Shown one piece after another: positions 5,363-7,377 of a stretch of DNA of 7,377 bases; position 1 is the first letter of the stretch, and each line of letters begins with the position of its first letter. The position numbers and the translations under genes are program-made. The notes beneath the pieces were generated by a model. That model worked only from the letters and a program-made list of their open reading frames with translations, was not told the origin of the DNA and made no database searches. The DNA comes from Candidatus Rokuibacteriota bacterium (lineage in GTDB: Bacteria > Methylomirabilota > Methylomirabilia > Rokubacteriales > CSP1-6): positions 1 to 7,377 of the forward strand of contig JACQCN010000263.1 in NCBI GenBank assembly GCA_016201575.1, given 5' to 3'.

Positions 5363-6268
5363 ATGGAGAGGCGTACCATGCTGGCGGCGGCGCTCGCCTT
5401 CGGGATCGGCCTCGTCTCCGCCCCGGCGCCCTCGGCGAAGCCGGGAGGGGCGCGGAAGCGGATCCTCTTCTTCACCAAGTCGTCCGGCTTCGAGCACAGT
5501 GTCATCAAGACGAGCGGGGCCGAACCGAGCCACGCCGCGGGCGTTCTGACCGAGCTCGCCCGCGCCCACGGCTGGGAGGTCACTCACACCAAGGACGGGC
5601 GCGTCTTCACGCCGGAGAGCCTGGCGACGTACGGCGCCGTCGCGTTCTACACCACCGGCGACCTCACCACCGTGGGCACCGACGGGCATCCGGCAATGAC
5701 GCCGGCGGGCAAGACGGCGCTCCTCGACGCCGTCCGAGGCGGCACCGGATTCGTCGGCATCCACTGCGCGACCGACACGTTCCACAGCGGGGTCCCCCGG
5801 CTGGCGCCGGCCGGCGACCACGCGGACCCGTACGTGCGGATGATCGGCGCCGAGTTCATCGGGCACGGTAAGCAGCAGCGCGCGCGGATGATCTGCGCCG
5901 ACCCGGCCTTCCCCGGCTGCGCCGAGCTGAAGGCCGGCTTCGAGCTGACCGAGGAGTGGTACGCGTTCAAGAATCTCCAGAAGGACCTCCACGTGATCCT
6001 CGCCCAGGAGACGCGCGGGATGGACACGGCGGGGAAGGACGGCGTGTACGACCGTCCACCCTACCCGGCGACGTGGGCGCGCAGGCACGGCAAGGGTCGC
6101 GTCTTCTACACGGGGATGGGCCACCGCGAGGACGTCTGGACGAACCCGATCTTCCAGAGCGTTCTCGCCGGCGGTCTCGCGTGGGCGATGGGCGAGGTCC
6201 AGGCGGACGTGAGCCCGAACGTGCAGAAGGTCACGCCGGGCTACGCGGTGATTTCACCCGAGAAGTGA
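5363..6268 (+). CDS. Secreted ThuA-domain protein
   Basis: A 301-aa protein with a ThuA-like domain (class I glutamine-amidotransferase-like fold; biochemical role poorly defined, with relatives linked to sugar metabolism). Domain landmarks: ILFFTKSSGFEHSV (34-47), TGFVGIHCATDTFHS (128-142, with His134-Cys135 at the usual nucleophile-elbow region), ELTEEWYAF (194-202), and GRVFYTGMGHREDVWTNP near residues 245-262. The N-terminus is a signal peptide, MERRTMLAAAL, with an APSA cleavage site near residue 25. The RR pair followed by T-M-L is reminiscent of a twin-arginine signal but not canonical. Two starts compete: ATG 5363 (CGGAG at 5352-5356, six bases away) and ATG 5378 (GGAGAGG at 5365-5371, six bases away, the stronger site). 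I chose 5363 because it supplies the arginines of the signal peptide. It follows acyl-CoA dehydrogenase by 44 bases and is probably in that operon. The gene is intact, unlike its upstream neighbour. Confidence 0.85.
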   Translation: MERRTMLAAALAFGIGLVSAPAPSAKPGGARKRILFFTKSSGFEHSVIKTSGAEPSHAAGVLTELARAHGWEVTHTKDGRVFTPESLATYGAVAFYTTGDLTTVGTDGHPAMTPAGKTALLDAVRGGTGFVGIHCATDTFHSGVPRLAPAGDHADPYVRMIGAEFIGHGKQQRARMICADPAFPGCAELKAGFELTEEWYAFKNLQKDLHVILAQETRGMDTAGKDGVYDRPPYPATWARRHGKGRVFYTGMGHREDVWTNPIFQSVLAGGLAWAMGEVQADVSPNVQKVTPGYAVISPEK

Positions 6269-6338
6269 GAGTAGCTACACGGGGCAGCGGCACCTGCCAG
6301 AGATCGGCACGGCGCACGAGGCGCGCGGTGAAGAGATC

Positions 6339-6416
6339 CGAGGAGGTCAGAAGCCACGCCGTGTCGCCGGAGTCGATCTTGGACGGTGCGGGAGGGGCCG
6401 GTGCCGGCGCCGGCAC
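6339..6416 (-). pseudogene. amt: Remnant of an ammonium transporter (Amt) N-terminus, antisense
   Basis: On the minus strand a short frame reads PAPAPAPPAPSKIDSGDTAW then LLTSS. A Pro/Ala-rich linker followed by '(I/D)xxGDTAWxLxST' is the usual mature N-terminus and beginning of the first membrane helix of proteobacterial Amt ammonium channels, where the sequence should continue ALVLLMTxPGLALFYGG. Instead it breaks after LLTSS (near 6339) into unrelated sequence. One frame over, just upstream, RIAVLTIG and GAAGAGAG (about 6400-6460) could be its decayed signal peptide, overlapping the start of the methyltransferase on the other strand. At most about 45 of roughly 450 residues remain. The identification rests on a 15-residue motif, so it is moderately sure at best. 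There is no downstream glnB/glnK and no transporter body. Confidence 0.5.
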
Positions 6417-6421
6417 CGGCC
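6396..6421. repeat. 26-bp perfect palindrome
   Basis: GGCCGGTGCCGGC (6396-6408) is followed immediately by its exact reverse complement (6409-6421), with no spacer. It lies 128 bases past the ThuA-domain stop and 28 bases before the methyltransferase start. No T-run follows on either strand, so it is not a typical intrinsic terminator. It coincides with the Pro-Ala repeat codons of the Amt remnant (GTG CCG GCG CCG GCA CCG GCC), which may explain it without any regulatory role. Confidence 0.6.
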
Positions 6422-6448
6422 GCGCCCCGCCCGATGGTGAGCACGGCG

Positions 6449-7069
6449 ATGCGAAGCCCGTGGGCCCAAGAGTATGCGAGGACTCCCCGGACGTACATCT
6501 GGGGAACTGCCCCCTCGCGGCTGGCCAAGGAGGTCGGCGCGCTCCTACCGCCTGGCGCGCGAGTGCTCGACCTCGGCTGCGGCGAAGGGCGGGACAGTGT
6601 CTTCTTCGCGAGCCAGGGGTGCGACGTGACGGCGGTGGATGCGTCGCGGGCGGGGCTCCGCAAGGCGGAACGGCTGGCGCGTGAGAAGGGGGTTACGGTC
6701 CGTTGGATCCCGGGCGATATGTCCCGCGTCATGGTGGACGGCCCCTTCGATCTCATTTACTCCTGCGGGTCCATCCACTACGTGTCCCGCCGTGAGCGAG
6801 CACGGCTCTTTGGACGGCTCAAGGCGCTGACGCGCCCTGGTGGCCACCAGGCCCGCATCGTCTTCACCGACCGACTCGTTTACGTCGAGAAGGGCGAAGT
6901 CGTGGACCATTTTGCACCCAGGGAGCTCGCCGCCGCCTACGCTGACTGGACCATTGTCCGGCAAGCCAACCGGCTGATCTCGTGCGCGCAGGATGGCCGC
7001 CCGCATCGCCACAGCGTGGAAGAGTTCGTCGCGATGGCAGTCGAGCCCTCACAGGCGACGAGGGATTGA
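6449..7069 (+). CDS. Class I SAM-dependent methyltransferase (TehB-like)
   Basis: A 206-aa cytoplasmic methyltransferase with a Rossmann-like SAM-binding domain. Motif I is [16 protein letters not shown] (39-54), the acidic residue ending beta-2 is Asp64 in TAVDAS, GD at 89-90 corresponds to the adenine-contact loop, and motif IV is [13 protein letters not shown] (100-112). The start WGTAPS (18-23) before the fold, and the C-terminal [17 protein letters not shown] (144-160) with DGRPHRHS, are typical of TehB/tellurite-resistance-type methyltransferases, whose natural substrates are mostly unknown. Start choice: ATG 6449 has a GGTGAG seven bases upstream; ATG 6434 (211 aa) has no ribosome site; an earlier GTG (6386) would add only a Pro/Ala tract made by a palindrome. 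The upstream 180 bases contain an antisense Amt remnant, so this gene may have landed next to foreign debris. It is followed after 9 bases by a broken pterin dehydratase, probably in the same transcript. The gene itself looks intact. Confidence 0.85.
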   Translation: MRSPWAQEYARTPRTYIWGTAPSRLAKEVGALLPPGARVLDLGCGEGRDSVFFASQGCDVTAVDASRAGLRKAERLAREKGVTVRWIPGDMSRVMVDGPFDLIYSCGSIHYVSRRERARLFGRLKALTRPGGHQARIVFTDRLVYVEKGEVVDHFAPRELAAAYADWTIVRQANRLISCAQDGRPHRHSVEEFVAMAVEPSQATRD

Positions 7070-7078
7070 GGTGCCCGC

Positions 7079-7314
7079 GTGAGCAGCCTGGCCAGGGAAC
7101 GGTGCGCCGCCTGCCGCCGCGACTCGCCGCGGGTGACCGAGGCAGAGATCGCGGAACTCAAGCCTCAGATCCCGAATGGGAACTGGTCGAGCGCGAAGGT
7201 GTCCAGCGCCTGGAGCGGGTGTTCCGCTTCGCAAGCTTTGCCGAAGCTCTGACCTTCACCAATCGCGTCGGCGCCCTCGCCGAGGAGGAAGGCCACCAGG
7301 GAGTCCATGGCTGA
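7079..7314 (+). pseudogene. 4a-hydroxytetrahydrobiopterin dehydratase (PCD/DCoH), frameshifted and truncated
   Basis: The family dehydrates the carbinolamine formed by aromatic amino-acid hydroxylases to recycle tetrahydrobiopterin. The reading starts at GTG 7079 ([17 protein letters not shown], with the Cys9-x2-Cys12 common at bacterial PCD N-termini). It continues [14 protein letters not shown] to 7174, then loses frame. One frame over, from 7174, it reads [15 protein letters not shown], then [14 protein letters not shown] and EEEGH: the conserved PCD body. Restoring one G (CCGGAATGG for CCGAATGG) joins the halves. The protein then breaks a second time exactly where the catalytic His-His-Pro belongs: GH is followed by QGVHG and a stop at 7312-7314. 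About 73 of roughly 100 residues remain, without the second catalytic His or the C-terminal helix. It should be inactive. It lies 9 bases after the methyltransferase, probably in the same transcript. Confidence 0.75.
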
Positions 7315-7377
7315 AGCAATGACAGTACGTGCGGGCGTCGCGGTGCCTGACAGGCGCCCGATCCACAAGGTACCGAA
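7307..7377 (+). CDS. Possible start of a gene running off the right edge
   Basis: An open frame begins at ATG 7307 ([19 protein letters not shown]...) and stays open to the end of the window, 23 codons. GGGAG at 7299-7303 lies only three bases before this ATG; ATG 7319 is an in-frame alternative with no ribosome site. No family can be recognised from so few residues. It overlaps the last codons of the broken dehydratase in another frame, and may simply be chance. Confidence 0.2.
   Translation, partial: MAEAMTVRAGVAVPDRRPIHKVP

Noticed and set aside
5276..6124. Minus-strand open frame of 282 codons opposite the ThuA-domain gene
   Set aside because: No start signal or motif; fully explained as the complement of the ThuA coding sequence.
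6396..6421. Palindrome as an intrinsic terminator
   Set aside because: No T-run follows on either strand.
6386..6448. Upstream GTG (6386) as the methyltransferase start
   Set aside because: It adds only a Pro/Ala tract produced by the palindrome and has no family similarity; ATG 6449 has a plausible ribosome site and family-like N-terminus.
1..7377. CRISPR array, tRNA, rRNA, integrase or transposase
   Set aside because: No regularly spaced repeats, no cloverleaf with CCA-type end, no rRNA-like conserved blocks and no transposase or recombinase motifs were seen on either strand.

Overview
This is a GC-rich bacterial window (roughly two thirds G+C by eye) with strong third-position G/C preference. 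It holds the kind of genes seen in soil and subsurface heterotrophs: a branched-chain-amino-acid-type ABC substrate-binding protein, beta-oxidation enzymes and a ThuA-domain protein. The style resembles uncultured lineages such as Candidatus Rokubacteria/Methylomirabilota or a deltaproteobacterium. That placement is inference; there is no rRNA or marker gene here.

Left arm (1-1860, minus strand): a transport unit transcribed leftwards. A candidate promoter with an exact TTGACA precedes a small exported protein of unknown function, broken by one frameshift. An intact 439-aa periplasmic substrate-binding protein follows, then a terminator-like hairpin at the window edge. No permease or ATPase genes are visible.

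Middle-left (1800-3000) is a scrap region. It holds a signal-peptide-like reading frame with no start codon, the C-terminal tail of an FAD-linked (BBE-type) oxidase, and a frameshifted MNT-type nucleotidyltransferase joined head-to-tail with that oxidase tail. A structured non-coding stretch lies between 10-bp direct repeats. Next comes an intact small exported protein (2996-3340, minus).

Centre (3456-6268, plus strand): a likely operon of enoyl-CoA hydratase, acyl-CoA dehydrogenase (missing about 45 N-terminal residues, with a frame change) and a secreted ThuA-domain protein. The first two would catalyse the dehydrogenation and hydration steps of acyl-CoA oxidation. The hydratase has no Shine-Dalgarno sequence but a -10-like hexamer six bases before its GTG, suggesting a leaderless transcript.

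Right arm (6269-7377): an antisense remnant of an ammonium transporter (Amt) N-terminus with a 26-bp perfect palindrome, an intact class I SAM-dependent methyltransferase (TehB-like), a frameshifted and truncated pterin carbinolamine dehydratase, and a possible gene start running off the edge.

The most striking property is the number of interrupted genes: at least six in 7.4 kb, between intact genes with clean ribosome sites. This may be real gene decay by small deletions, or an error-prone or chimeric metagenomic assembly; the sequence alone cannot decide. I see no CRISPR array, rRNA, tRNA or complete mobile element, and no convincing new multi-gene system.
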